A stretch of 64,000 nucleotides of DNA from Streptococcus sp. VT 162 (GTDB lineage: Bacteria > Bacillota > Bacilli > Lactobacillales > Streptococcaceae): contig CP007628.2 in NCBI GenBank assembly GCA_000688775.2, positions 1,116,001 through 1,180,000 on the forward strand. The letters are read 5' to 3'. Below, piece by piece: positions 18,177 through 27,212 of the stretch; within the stretch, counting starts at the first letter, position 1, and the number at the start of each line of letters is the position of its first letter. A model generated the notes under the pieces. That model did no database searches, had not been told where the DNA came from, and saw only the letters and a program-made list of their open reading frames with translations. Both the position numbers and the translations under genes were made by a program.

Positions 18177-19232
18177 TCATTCTGCAATCGCAGTAATCGG
18201 GTCTACCTTTAGCAAGCGTGGAAGTGAAATGACACCACCTAGAAGGGCCATCAAGGAAATTACCAAGCTTAGGACAGAGTAGGCTATCCAACTTGGATAG
18301 AAAAAGAAGGTAGCTGGTAAGACTAAAATCACTCCTCCGATTGCCAGCAAGGCTAAAGCAATCCCCATACCAGCTAGGAGGAAGATTTGACAGAACAGAG
18401 ACCATACAATGGTTTTGATCTGTATCCCCTGAGCCCGCATTATTCCATAAAGGCCTAGTTTTTGGATGGTAATGATATAAACAAAAATTCCCACAATCAA
18501 GCCTGTAATGACAATCATAGCAAGAATCATTCCTGAAAATACATTAACCTGAGGTGTGTAACCAGGAATTTTCGATATCATTTTTGGAATGGAAATCTGT
18601 TTTAGACCATCGCCAGTCACTTCTATGTCATTTTTCAATACTAAGGCAGAGATGGAACGATTGGCTTTCAAGGTTCCTTGTAAGGTCCAATAAGTTGTCA
18701 GACTCGTAAAGACAACAGGCTCTGTGAAAAATTTATTTCCTTGAGTCAGGCCTACAATCTTGTAACTTGTCTCGCTTCCATTGAGCTGAATGGCATCACC
18801 TAGCTTCATCCCATAGTTCTCAAAAGACTGATCCACGACAACCTCATCATCTCTTTCAGGATAACGACCCTCCGTCAAACTAGGAGAGATAAAAGAGTCC
18901 CAGTCTTGAGCAAAGATGGAAACGTTGATCTTTTCACTACCATCGACTAGATTGGTCACAGCGAACATATAGCCCAATGGAGCAGCCTCTTCAGAACTCT
19001 TTTCCTTGTAGTCCTTTTCAGGAATAAAGGATGCCGTCAAATTATCATTTGCGTAGTCGGATAAAACGACACCCGTCGCTTTCCAATTATCAATAGCTGC
19101 TCGGTTGTTTCGCACAAGACCAAGAGCTAGACTGGTCATAAAAAAGACCATAAAAGCGATAAGAAAAATGGTAGTTAGAATCAAACTATATCGAAGTTTG
19201 TTTCGTAATATCTCTTTGATAGCAAGATACAT
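18177..19232 (-). CDS. FtsX-like ABC permease (HrtB/DevC type)
   Basis: A 351-residue permease with the MacB-type layout: one transmembrane helix near the N-terminus (YSLILTTIFLIAFMVFFM), a large extracytoplasmic domain (about 45-225), and three C-terminal helices. It pairs with the ATPase just downstream. The length fits the HrtB/DevC group better than the longer Vex or BceB permeases. No dedicated regulator or two-component system lies next to it apart from ciaRH on the far side of DUF3270. Confidence 0.87.
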   Translation of the reverse strand: MYLAIKEILRNKLRYSLILTTIFLIAFMVFFMTSLALGLVRNNRAAIDNWKATGVVLSDYANDNLTASFIPEKDYKEKSSEEAAPLGYMFAVTNLVDGSEKINVSIFAQDWDSFISPSLTEGRYPERDDEVVVDQSFENYGMKLGDAIQLNGSETSYKIVGLTQGNKFFTEPVVFTSLTTYWTLQGTLKANRSISALVLKNDIEVTGDGLKQISIPKMISKIPGYTPQVNVFSGMILAMIVITGLIVGIFVYIITIQKLGLYGIMRAQGIQIKTIVWSLFCQIFLLAGMGIALALLAIGGVILVLPATFFFYPSWIAYSVLSLVISLMALLGGVISLPRLLKVDPITAIAE

Positions 19233-19311
19233 GCTTATCTCCTTTTACTTTTCCCAGAGGTAGCAAAAAGCCACCCAGTCCAATAGACAGAATCTCTGTC
19301 TTATCATCCAT
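19186..19311 (-). CDS. Possible 41-residue leader peptide before the ABC exporter
   Basis: An ATG at 19309-19311 opens a 41-codon frame (MDDKTEILSIGLGGFLLPLG, then a basic tail) that runs through the permease start in another frame and stops at 19186. TAGGAG lies nine bases upstream of the ATG, a credible ribosome binding site. I know of no named family. It may be a translated leader controlling the permease, a small membrane-active peptide, or chance. Confidence 0.3.
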   Translation of the reverse strand: MDDKTEILSIGLGGFLLPLGKVKGDKHVSCYQRDITKQTSI

Positions 19312-19614
19312 TCAAAACAACTCCTATCAATACTCTTCAAAAGTATCCAGGTAGCAACTCAACAAATCATCTTAGGAAAAGCCTCAGCTTGCTATCAATT
19401 TATATAAGTTATCCTTACCTTTCTCAGTATATTTATAATAGAGAAAGTTAGGTCATCTGTTTTAAGTGTAACATCCATGCTATCATTTTCCCTTGCAGGT
19501 GTCAAGAGAGCGACTTAGAAGTTGATAAGAGACTTTAGTAGTTTTGTAACAATTCTGTAATAATTCTCTCCATAAAAAATGATAAAATAGTTATGTACTG
19601 TTAAGGAGAGAATC
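19233..19614. other. 382-bp gap between the ABC exporter and DUF3270
   Basis: Apart from the possible leader peptide, this gap holds the divergent promoter regions. On the minus strand CTATTATAAATATACTGAG (near 19425-19445) supplies candidate -10 boxes for the exporter. On the plus strand GATAAAATAG (near 19580) is a candidate -10 for DUF3270. A single TTTAAG half-site of the CiaR type is at 19461-19466, without a second copy. The ATACTCTTCAAAAGTAT stretch at 19331-19347 is a weak, BOX-end-like sequence that I could not extend. Confidence 0.45.
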
Positions 19615-19899
19615 ATGTCCGCAAGAAAACTAGAAGCTTATGAGTTTGAACAAGCTCCCGAATCGAATCAAACTCCGCTTTACCAAGATTACACACCTGA
19701 AGCCCCAGTCGGCCCTAACCTAAAAGAGATTTTATTTTTTGTAAATATCGCTTGTTTCTGTATTTTTATGGCACTTTTTAGTTTTATCTTTTTAGCTATA
19801 AAATTAAATACAGCTTTGTCCTTTATCACTGCTATGGCAACAAGCTTCGCACTTTTACAACTTCAACGAAAGATAATGAAACGAAAATTTTCAAAATAA
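19615..19899 (+). CDS. DUF3270 family small membrane protein
   Basis: A 94-residue protein with a soluble acidic N-terminus (about 1-36) and two transmembrane helices (residues ~38-60 and ~65-85) and a basic C-terminus. It matches the streptococcal DUF3270 family that lies beside ciaRH in S. pneumoniae. The function is unknown. AAGGAGAGAATC precedes the ATG. It converges on ciaH, with a hairpin and a shared terminator between them. Confidence 0.85.
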   Translation: MSARKLEAYEFEQAPESNQTPLYQDYTPEAPVGPNLKEILFFVNIACFCIFMALFSFIFLAIKLNTALSFITAMATSFALLQLQRKIMKRKFSK

Positions 19900-19900
19900 A

Positions 19901-19926
19901 GGTTGGTACTACTACCAGCCTCTTTT
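19901..19926 (+). terminator. Terminator of DUF3270
   Basis: GGTTGGTA-CTAC-TACCAGCC followed by TCTTTT; the stop codon is at the base of the hairpin. Confidence 0.75.
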
Positions 19927-19935
19927 CTAGTTATC

Positions 19936-19965
19936 AAAAAAGACAGTTATATAACTGTCTTTTTT
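19936..19965. terminator. Bidirectional terminator between DUF3270 and ciaH
   Basis: A 30-bp perfect palindrome (15+15): A6 GACAGTTAT and its complement. It gives a stem with T6 on either strand and serves both convergent genes. Confidence 0.9.
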
Positions 19966-21301
19966 ATTTATTCTTACGTTTTGAAGGCGATTGAATAGCG
20001 ATCTTAACTTCAAATATTGTTCCTCTAGGTTTGCTATCTTTGACGCTAATCGTTCCTCGTAATGCATCTACGATCTGCTTGGCTAAAGATAGTCCAAGAC
20101 CAAAGCCACCTTTCTGGCGGGTTCTCGCCTTGTCTACACGGTAAAATCGATCAAAGATTTTCTTCTTATCAGCAGCTGAGATTCCAATTCCATTATCCGT
20201 TACTGTAAGATAGAGGTGGCGATCTGTAGCATGAACTACAAACTCAATTTTCCCATCTTCTTCAGTATACTTGATGGCATTGTCAAATAAGATGGTCATG
20301 AGCTGTTTGAGGAGCAACTGATCGGTCATGAAAGGACGATAAATCCGATTTTCATACTCAAAAATACGATCATTTTCAGAAGCAATCAACTCATAGTTAG
20401 CAAAGGTTGTTTTAAAGAACTGTGGTGATACTTCTGCTATTTCTGGTTTAATTCCATCATCGCGACGTGCAAGGTTGAGAAGATTGGTCGTGAGGAAGCG
20501 CATGTTGCGAACTTCTTCAAGACTCGAAGCGATACTTTCGCTGGATTCCATAATCGTTGCCTCTGGTTTTCGAAAGAGATTTTCTAAACGATTTTGTAAA
20601 ACGGCCAAAGGCGTTCTCAGTTCGTGACTGGCATTTTCAACAAAGGACTTCTGCTTTTGCATGCTTTCCAGCAAGGGTTTGACACTGACACGTGCCAAGT
20701 AAACACTGGCAATTAAAGACAGGAGCCAGAAACTAGCCATGACTACAACAATTAAATGCTCGTGGTTTTGGCTGATTTGCTCGAGCTGGCTGGTATTGAT
20801 TAAAACCGCCGCATATTTGACGTTACTTGAGACGGAAGATGAGTTGGTTTCCATCAAAATCATCCGATAGGTTTCTTCCTGACCGTAGCTATTGACAACT
20901 TGGATTTGGCGAATGTGATTCAACTCCTTTTTGTCCAGCTTGATCTTGTCCAAACCTAAAAAACGATTGCCCAGTAAGAGCTGATTAAAATCCTTGTCAA
21001 AGAGCAAGACTTCCGTATTGGAGCTGACATTGGGCTTGATTTCAGCCTTGTTGGCATCCGCTGTTGCTGGTTGAATATCCTTGACTTCCTCAGTTGCCCG
21101 ATTCAGGGCCAACTGGATAACCGCTTGGGGACTACTACTAAGGGCTTGGAGTTTTTCATCTACAGAAGTGTAGAGACTCGAGTGCATGACCTGGAGGATA
21201 ATCAAGGTCATAGCAGAGAAGATCAGGGTGAACACTCCAAAGTTTCGAATGAAATAGCTGAAATCATCCGCATACCATGTTTTTTTTAGTTTATTGAACA
21301 T
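19964..21301 (-). CDS. ciaH: Sensor histidine kinase CiaH
   Basis: A 445-residue membrane histidine kinase. Transmembrane helices are near residues 22-40 and 183-203, with an extracytoplasmic sensor between them. The phospho-accepting His226 is in [17 protein letters not shown], followed by N, G1 (DNGIGIS) and G2 ([10 protein letters not shown]) boxes. CiaH controls CiaR and thereby beta-lactam tolerance, competence and csRNAs in pneumococci. Thr230, the site of a known resistance mutation (T230P), is intact. It overlaps ciaR by 11 bp. Confidence 0.96.
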   Translation of the reverse strand: MFNKLKKTWYADDFSYFIRNFGVFTLIFSAMTLIILQVMHSSLYTSVDEKLQALSSSPQAVIQLALNRATEEVKDIQPATADANKAEIKPNVSSNTEVLLFDKDFNQLLLGNRFLGLDKIKLDKKELNHIRQIQVVNSYGQEETYRMILMETNSSSVSSNVKYAAVLINTSQLEQISQNHEHLIVVVMASFWLLSLIASVYLARVSVKPLLESMQKQKSFVENASHELRTPLAVLQNRLENLFRKPEATIMESSESIASSLEEVRNMRFLTTNLLNLARRDDGIKPEIAEVSPQFFKTTFANYELIASENDRIFEYENRIYRPFMTDQLLLKQLMTILFDNAIKYTEEDGKIEFVVHATDRHLYLTVTDNGIGISAADKKKIFDRFYRVDKARTRQKGGFGLGLSLAKQIVDALRGTISVKDSKPRGTIFEVKIAIQSPSKRKNK

Positions 21302-21965
21302 CTTTTAAAATATACCCGACACTACGCAAGGTTTGAAGATTTTCAGCAAAGGCTGTTCCCTTCAATTTCTTACGAACTTTTGAGACATAGACTTCTACAA
21401 CGGAAATCGTCGTATCGCTATCAAATCCCCATAGACGATCAAAAATTTGCGTCTTGGGAAGAATAACATTTTGATTTTGAAGGAAGTAAACCAATAACTC
21501 AAACTCTTTTCCGAGTAGTTCCACAGGAGTATCTTCCACCTTCACTTCATTCGTTGAAAGGTTGACGACAATATCTCCATAGGTCAAGGTGTTTTCGTTA
21601 AACTTACCTGAACGTTTGAGAAGGGCTTGGATCCGCATTTTGAGTTCTTCTAGGTAGAAAGGCTTGGTGAGGTAGTCATCCGCTCCCAACTCAAAACCAT
21701 GTCCCTTGTCATCCAAACTTTCCTTAGCTGTCATGATAAGGACTGGTGTCGTAATTCCTTTTTCGCGCAGCTCTTTCAAGACTTGGAAGCCATTTTTTTC
21801 AGGCAACATCAAGTCAAGCAAAATCAAGTCATAAACGCCACTTTCAGCTTCGTAGAGACCTTCTTCTCCATCAAAAACCTGCATGACATCTGCAAAATCA
21901 TCTAAAAAGTCAAATACTGAGTTTGACAGACCTAGGTCATCTTCTACTAATAAGATTTTTATCAT
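21291..21965 (-). CDS. ciaR: Response regulator CiaR
   Basis: A 224-residue OmpR/PhoB-type regulator. The receiver domain has Asp9/Asp10 and the phospho-acceptor Asp51 in [12 protein letters not shown]. The C-terminal winged helix carries [16 protein letters not shown] and [16 protein letters not shown]. CiaR binds TTTAAG-N5-TTTAAG repeats and activates csRNAs, htrA and others in S. pneumoniae. AAGGAGGAG precedes the start, and the promoter lies directly after the pepN terminator. Confidence 0.97.
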   Translation of the reverse strand: MIKILLVEDDLGLSNSVFDFLDDFADVMQVFDGEEGLYEAESGVYDLILLDLMLPEKNGFQVLKELREKGITTPVLIMTAKESLDDKGHGFELGADDYLTKPFYLEELKMRIQALLKRSGKFNENTLTYGDIVVNLSTNEVKVEDTPVELLGKEFELLVYFLQNQNVILPKTQIFDRLWGFDSDTTISVVEVYVSKVRKKLKGTAFAENLQTLRSVGYILKDVQ

Positions 21966-21989
21966 CAGAAACTCCTCCTTGTTATGATT

Positions 21990-22011
21990 ATTATACCAAA
22001 ATTGCCTTAAA
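21990..22011 (-). promoter_or_regulatory. ciaR promoter with a CiaR-type half-site
   Basis: An extended -10 box (TGGTATAAT; hexamer 21990-21995) with TTTAAG at 22006-22011 near the -35 position. TTTAAG is followed after five bases by TTTGGT, so only one half fits the CiaR repeat TTTAAG-N5-TTTAAG. Weak self-control by CiaR is possible. Confidence 0.5.
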
Positions 22012-22056
22012 AAAAACTCAACTCTCTCTTGTTTTCAGATAGAAAGTTGAGTTTTT
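22012..22056 (-). terminator. Terminator of pepN
   Basis: Arms AAACTCAACT and AGTTGAGTTT pair on the minus strand, and an eight-base T run follows. The T run merges into the ciaR promoter. Confidence 0.8.
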
Positions 22057-22071
22057 GTTTACATAAACGAA

Positions 22072-24618
22072 TTAAGCTTTAGCATATTGAGCTACAACAG
22101 TTTCTACTGCTGCTTTCTCACGCTTAATCAAGTCAACACGCGCTGCAATTTCCTTGATTCCCATACCGATATTACGGCTCAGAGCGAGGTCAGAGAGTTG
22201 GGGCTCAAAGAATTCCTTGTATTCCGCCAAGCGTTGCTCAGTCTTAAATACATGGGCAGGTAGGATAACAAAGCTATCAAAGCTCATGTCTCCACCAAGA
22301 GCCGCCTTAATCCAATCCCAGTTTTCACGCGCCCATACCCAAACAGTTTCTTGAGTTGTTTGATGAGCTAGGAACTGGTAATACCAAGCAGACAAGTCTT
22401 GTGGTTTCACCACAAATTTATCCTTCCATGAACGAATCAAGGTTTGGATATTTTCTGCATCTGTGCTATATGCTAGAGCAGCTGCCAACTGGCGTTTGAA
22501 AACAGCATCTGTCGCTTGAGTGTAGAGGTCCAGATAAGTTGCGACCAAATCCTTGGTCTCATGGTGTTTCATTTCATTGATAAGAACTTGAGCACGAATT
22601 GCTGCTGGAAGGCCTGCAAGATTCTCCTTATGAGCTGCAAAGATTTGGCTAGCGACTTGACTAGCTTCTGCATCATTTGAGCGAATCATCATAGAAACGG
22701 CCAACTGACGAACCAATTCGTCTTCATCCGATTCTCCATCTTTGGCTTCAAAACCAAGACGGGCATAGTTGTGACGAGCCAATTTAGCAACCAGACTGTT
22801 AAAGGCTTTCTCAGCTTCTGTACCTTCATCAATAAAGCGTTCAAGGGCAGAAATTACTTGAGAAACAGCTGAAACAACAAGGTAAGACTCTTCCTTAGCA
22901 AGTTTATCAAGGACTGGGAGCAAGTCCGCATAAGAAATGTGCCCTGCTTCAGCAAGAAGACGACGTTCTTGAACGATTTGCAGTTTGCTTGTATTATCAA
23001 GTGTCTCTAGCTCAGCAAGAACAGCTTCTAACAAGTCTCCTTGATAGTCTGTAATGTAGTGGGCTGTATTTTCAGTGTTGAGACGAAGTGCTCCTTTATT
23101 TTCAGCAAGAAGAGCTGCGTAGCCAGGGATTTCGATACTTTCAGTTTCAAGTGTATCTGGTAATCCTTTCCAGTTGCTGTTCAGTGGCACCACCCAGAGA
23201 CGGTTCTTGTCTTCGTGTTCACCGATAAAGAATTGTTTTTGTGAAATCTTCAAGACATCATTTTCAACTTTGACAGTGAGAACTGGATAACCAGGTTGTT
23301 CCAACCAAGAGTCCATGAAGGCTGCGACATCACGTCCTGATGCTTGTCCAAGGGCATTCCAAAGGTCACGACCAATGGTGTTGCTGTATTGGTGCTTTTC
23401 AAAGTAAGCATGCAAGCCTTTAGCGAAATCCGCATCACCGAGCCAACGACGAAGCATGTGCATGAGACGGCTTCCTTTGGCATAGACGATAGCACCATCA
23501 AAGAGGGTATTGATTTCGTCTGGGTGTTTAACTTCGACGTGGACAGACTGAACGCCATCCGTCGCATCACGTTTAAGTGCTCCCGGCACACCACCTGTTT
23601 GGAAGTCTTCAAAGATATTCCAACTTGGCTCGATGGCATCCACACAGACGTATTCCATCATGTTAGCGAAGCTTTCATTAAGCCAAAGGTCATCCCACCA
23701 TTTCATAGTCACGAGGTTTCCAAACCATTGGTGGGCCAACTCATGTGCTACAACTAGGGCAACTTGTTGACGGCTAGCAAAGGTTGAGTTCTCATCCACA
23801 ACCAAGTAAACTTCACGGTAGGTCACAAGACCCCAGTTTTCCATAGCACCTGCTGAGAAGTCAGGAAGGGCGATGTGGAGCGATTGAGGAATTGGATACT
23901 TAACTCCGTAGTAATCTTCGTAAAACTCAATTGAGCGAACGGCGATGTCCAGTGAGAAATCAAGGTTAGATAGCGGGTGGGCTTTGGTTGAGTAGACACC
24001 TACGAGGGTACCGTTTTTAGTTTTAGCTGTTACCCCTTGCAAATCACCAGCAACAAAAGCCAACAAGTAAGAAGACATACGAGGTGTTGTCTCAAACTTC
24101 CAGATACCCGTTTCCTTACGGTTTTCAACATCAATCTCAGGCATGTTTGACAAGGCCAATTCACCTTCTGCTTGGTCAAAACGTAGAGAAAGGTCAAAAG
24201 TTGCTTTGGCTTCAGGCTCGTCCACACATGGGAAGGCTTCACGCGCAAAATGGCTCTCGAACTGAGTAGACAAGACTTCCTTCTTGACACCATCCACTGT
24301 GTAGTAAGAAGGGTAAATACCTGTCATGTTGTCTGTAATTTTTCCTGAAAAAGCGATGACCATTTCAACTTGACCAGCCTCAGCCAGTTCGATATGAAGG
24401 GCTTCATTTTCATGATCAACTGTAAATGGACGAGCTTGACCCGCAACTTCTACAGAAGCGATTTCCAAATCTTTTTGGTGAAGGGAAATACGGTCACTCT
24501 GTGCTTGACCAGTAATAGTCACCTTTCCAGAAAAGGTCTTGGTCTCACGACTCAAGTCCAAAAATAAATCATAATGTTCAGGAACAAATTGCGTAATAAA
24601 ATGTTCAACTGCTTGCAT
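22072..24618 (-). CDS. pepN: Aminopeptidase N (M1 family lysyl aminopeptidase)
   Basis: An 848-residue zinc M1 aminopeptidase that trims N-terminal residues from peptides in the cytoplasm. The exopeptidase motif GAMENWG and the zinc site HELAHQWFGNLV (HEXXH, with the third ligand Glu in LWLNESFANMMEY) are visible. The C-terminal half is the helical ERAP1-like domain. An extended -10 (TGATATAAT) lies upstream, and AGGAGAAAACT precedes the start. From memory, pepN-ciaR-ciaH is the S. pneumoniae order. Confidence 0.96.
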   Translation of the reverse strand: MQAVEHFITQFVPEHYDLFLDLSRETKTFSGKVTITGQAQSDRISLHQKDLEIASVEVAGQARPFTVDHENEALHIELAEAGQVEMVIAFSGKITDNMTGIYPSYYTVDGVKKEVLSTQFESHFAREAFPCVDEPEAKATFDLSLRFDQAEGELALSNMPEIDVENRKETGIWKFETTPRMSSYLLAFVAGDLQGVTAKTKNGTLVGVYSTKAHPLSNLDFSLDIAVRSIEFYEDYYGVKYPIPQSLHIALPDFSAGAMENWGLVTYREVYLVVDENSTFASRQQVALVVAHELAHQWFGNLVTMKWWDDLWLNESFANMMEYVCVDAIEPSWNIFEDFQTGGVPGALKRDATDGVQSVHVEVKHPDEINTLFDGAIVYAKGSRLMHMLRRWLGDADFAKGLHAYFEKHQYSNTIGRDLWNALGQASGRDVAAFMDSWLEQPGYPVLTVKVENDVLKISQKQFFIGEHEDKNRLWVVPLNSNWKGLPDTLETESIEIPGYAALLAENKGALRLNTENTAHYITDYQGDLLEAVLAELETLDNTSKLQIVQERRLLAEAGHISYADLLPVLDKLAKEESYLVVSAVSQVISALERFIDEGTEAEKAFNSLVAKLARHNYARLGFEAKDGESDEDELVRQLAVSMMIRSNDAEASQVASQIFAAHKENLAGLPAAIRAQVLINEMKHHETKDLVATYLDLYTQATDAVFKRQLAAALAYSTDAENIQTLIRSWKDKFVVKPQDLSAWYYQFLAHQTTQETVWVWARENWDWIKAALGGDMSFDSFVILPAHVFKTEQRLAEYKEFFEPQLSDLALSRNIGMGIKEIAARVDLIKREKAAVETVVAQYAKA

Positions 24619-24739
24619 AGTTTTCTCCTATTCTAAGTTTAAGAGTTTTACTCTTATTCAAACAAACTTATTATATCATGTTTTGCTTAAGAAAAAAGGA
24701 TTGGACGGTGATTTCCAAAACTTTCTTTCTACTAGCGGT

Positions 24740-25180
24740 CTACAGAGGGTAGACCTTGCGAAATTCTTCTAATACAACCTTGCTGTCAGGCGTAAAAGTC
24801 AAGCCCGCTTCCTCCAGCCACTCCGTGAAGAATTCCTCATGAACCTGACGCCAATAGGCTAGGGATTTGTCACCTTCCCCTTCCTTATAGGCATGGTCGG
24901 CTGACACTTGATGAAAAGGCTGAACGGAAACCTTTGTAATTTCGACAATGCAGACAGCCTGATCTTGACTGTCTAAAATAACATCGAAGGTCCCTTCTTG
25001 CGGAAGAGGTTCATCCTCTATTGCGTAGAGGTCGTAGGCCGAGGCAGTTGCTGTCTTTTCGCCTTTTAAAACCAAATCTGCCAAGAGATCTGCTTCCACT
25101 CCAAAAGCCCAGGCATCTATCTCATCTCCGATAGAGGGGTTGATTTGCTTGTATGCATTCCACATTTCTTGCGGTGTCAT
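24740..25180 (-). CDS. ASCH domain protein (Ef3133-like)
   Basis: A 146-residue ASCH domain protein with the typical start MTPQEMWNAYKQINPSIGDE and a Lys/Thr core (LVLKGEKTATASAYDLY). The beta-barrel ASCH fold is related to PUA and is thought to bind RNA or nucleotides; some members are amidohydrolases acting on modified cytidines. The closest known type is the stand-alone Ef3133-like group. It overlaps the PEP-barrel gene by four bases (ATGA), so it is the last gene of a five-gene operon. Confidence 0.85.
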   Translation of the reverse strand: MTPQEMWNAYKQINPSIGDEIDAWAFGVEADLLADLVLKGEKTATASAYDLYAIEDEPLPQEGTFDVILDSQDQAVCIVEITKVSVQPFHQVSADHAYKEGEGDKSLAYWRQVHEEFFTEWLEEAGLTFTPDSKVVLEEFRKVYPL

Positions 25181-26025
25181 GGGTTGCTCCTTTGTAATTT
25201 TTTACTTACTTCTTTTATACGTTTGAGATGGTCTGGATGATCAATCTCTAAATTAAAAATCTCTGGAATAGAACTGTAGTGGATAATACACTTGATACCC
25301 GTCTGATTCATTTTTTGTATGAAAGAAGCATTCAGATAGCCTGCTACAGCAAAGTCAATCTTTTTCATCCTTGCTTTATCCTGCATATCTCTCAGCATAT
25401 CTAACATTATTGGACTTTCCATATCATGCCATTGACTGTTTCTCACAGTCGCAAAAACAAAAGAAGTCAAATCATTCATTCCAACTATAATCTTTGAAAT
25501 ACCAGTTTCCAGTATCCTGTCCAAGTCAAAATAAGCTGACGGTAATTCAATCATTGTACCGACTTTTCCAGTAAAACCATGCTGACGTAATACCCTAATA
25601 ACTTGCTTTAACTGCTCAGCATCATTGACAAAAGGAAAGATAACAGACAGATTGGGATTTGTTTGATAAACTTCTGTAACGACATGTGCTTCAGCCTGAA
25701 ATTCATCAGGACACGCCAGCAAGCGCCTAGTTCCTCTATAACCAAACAAGGGATGATTTTCATCAAAATGCTCTTTAGTCCCCTCTAAACAATTAGCTTC
25801 TGTATTTGTTAACTCTGAAAAACGATACCAAACCTCTTCGTCTGAGTACAAGGAGCAAATGGTATCTAGATAATCTTTTACAAATTGCTGGCAACTTGCT
25901 AATAGGATGTTCTGATTAAGCTCTCTCAACAAATATTCTCCACGAATCATACCGACGTGGTGCAATAACTGAGGATAAACTTTTTCAACAATTTGTTCTC
26001 CACTAAGGACAAGTTGGTTTCTCAT
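25177..26025 (-). CDS. Free-standing PEP-utilizing-enzyme C-terminal barrel protein
   Basis: A 282-residue protein that aligns by eye with the C-terminal TIM-barrel of PEP synthase and PPDK (PF02896 type). It lacks the ATP-grasp and swivelling phosphohistidine domains. The PEP-site residues look conserved: Arg68 (VWYRFSELTN), Arg97 (FGYRGTRRLL), Glu160 (IELPSAYFDL) and Asn184/Asp185 (GMNDLTSF). The catalytic Cys of PPDK (GICGE) is replaced by Ala228 (VAGYLN). So it may bind PEP or pyruvate and a metal, but not do the usual phosphotransfer. It overlaps the Nudix gene by 23 bp and the ASCH gene by four. Confidence 0.8.
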   Translation of the reverse strand: MRNQLVLSGEQIVEKVYPQLLHHVGMIRGEYLLRELNQNILLASCQQFVKDYLDTICSLYSDEEVWYRFSELTNTEANCLEGTKEHFDENHPLFGYRGTRRLLACPDEFQAEAHVVTEVYQTNPNLSVIFPFVNDAEQLKQVIRVLRQHGFTGKVGTMIELPSAYFDLDRILETGISKIIVGMNDLTSFVFATVRNSQWHDMESPIMLDMLRDMQDKARMKKIDFAVAGYLNASFIQKMNQTGIKCIIHYSSIPEIFNLEIDHPDHLKRIKEVSKKLQRSNP

Positions 26026-26503
26026 CTCTCACCTTCCAATTCATATACAAGGTCTTGTCCAGCTCTGCAAATCCTAATAATTCAGACTTAACCTTCAAGA
26101 CTAATGGTGAAACATTTTCTTCTATGATTTTCTGAATATCCATCCAAACATATCCGAGTGAATCATTCGCACCATCAGACACAGCATCCGAAATCGTAAC
26201 CTGAGGTTCCTTCTCGTTGACCTCAATATCATAAAATGCCATGATATGGTGAACCATAAAATTTTTTAACTCTTCCCTGACGAAAACATCGTAGATTCGA
26301 GGATTTGAGTAGCTTCTAACAGTAAATCCTGTCTCTTCCATAACTTCTCTAATCAGCGTTTCCGTCAATCCTTCACCAAGTTGCTGACTGCCTCCGGGTA
26401 GATCATAACGATGTTGATAATGGCCTCTCGTTTTTTCAATGCAGAGTAACTTCCCATTTTCAAAGCAAACAGCATAAACTCCAAAGTGTTTTTTGATTTC
26501 CAT
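26003..26503 (-). CDS. Nudix hydrolase
   Basis: A 166-residue Nudix protein. The 23-residue Nudix box is intact: GSQQLGEGLTETLIREVMEETG, matching GX5EX7REUXEEXGU. It hydrolyses a nucleoside diphosphate linked to some group X; the substrate cannot be read from the sequence. AGGAGGAG precedes the start. It begins 10 bases after the SDR gene and overlaps the PEP-barrel gene by 23 bp. Confidence 0.9.
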   Translation of the reverse strand: MEIKKHFGVYAVCFENGKLLCIEKTRGHYQHRYDLPGGSQQLGEGLTETLIREVMEETGFTVRSYSNPRIYDVFVREELKNFMVHHIMAFYDIEVNEKEPQVTISDAVSDGANDSLGYVWMDIQKIIEENVSPLVLKVKSELLGFAELDKTLYMNWKVRDEKPTCP

Positions 26504-26513
26504 CCAACTCCTC

Positions 26514-27212
26514 CTACTTCAACGACCAACCACCATCAATGGTCAGGATTTGTCCCTGCATGGCGCTCGCCTTTCCACTTGCTAAGAAAAGACTAAGCTC
26601 TGCTATTTCCTCTGGCTCAATCCAGCGCTTGATTGGCGTTTCACTAGCCACCCAGTCAGCCAATCCACCTGGTTCAAAGTCGGCAGCGGTCATAGCTGTC
26701 TTGACTGCTCCTGGAGCAATCCCAAAGACCTGAATACCAGCCTCAGCATAGTCTAGAGCCAACTGCTTGGTAAAGCCAGCTAAGGCGTGCTTAGACGAGG
26801 TATAGGCGTGACCCCCTCCGCCAGCTAGGCTCGAAGCTATGGAGCACATATTGATGATGATTCCTTTTTTATTTTCCAACATTTGTGTCAAATAATGCCG
26901 AGTCAACTCAACAGGAGTCACGTAGTTGATTTCAAAAATCTCTTGAATTTCCTGCGCTGATTGTTCCAATAGGGGTTTGTAATCATCCAAAACTCCAGCA
27001 GTATTGCACAAAACATCCACATAAGGACACCAGTCAAAAATTGGCTCCAAGTCCAAGGTCAAATCTCTCTGTAAAAAGTGGAAATCACCCTGTAAGAGTG
27101 GATTTTCACCTTGGTCAACTCCATAAACTTGATAACCCTTCTCTAAAAAGAGTCGAGCTTGAGCCAGACCAATCCCTGAACTTACACCTGTAATCAATAC
27201 ACGTCTAGTCAC
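26514..27212 (-). CDS. Short-chain dehydrogenase/reductase (FabG-like)
   Basis: A 232-residue SDR with the NAD(P)-binding motif TGVSSGIG near the N-terminus and the catalytic YxxxK (AYTSSKHALAGF) preceded by a Ser (SIASS). The final IDGGWSL is typical. The substrate is unknown; FabG-like does not imply fatty-acid synthesis, because the true fabG sits elsewhere. The start overlaps the DUF2829 gene by eight bases, making them one operon. Confidence 0.9.
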   Translation of the reverse strand: MTRRVLITGVSSGIGLAQARLFLEKGYQVYGVDQGENPLLQGDFHFLQRDLTLDLEPIFDWCPYVDVLCNTAGVLDDYKPLLEQSAQEIQEIFEINYVTPVELTRHYLTQMLENKKGIIINMCSIASSLAGGGGHAYTSSKHALAGFTKQLALDYAEAGIQVFGIAPGAVKTAMTAADFEPGGLADWVASETPIKRWIEPEEIAELSLFLASGKASAMQGQILTIDGGWSLK

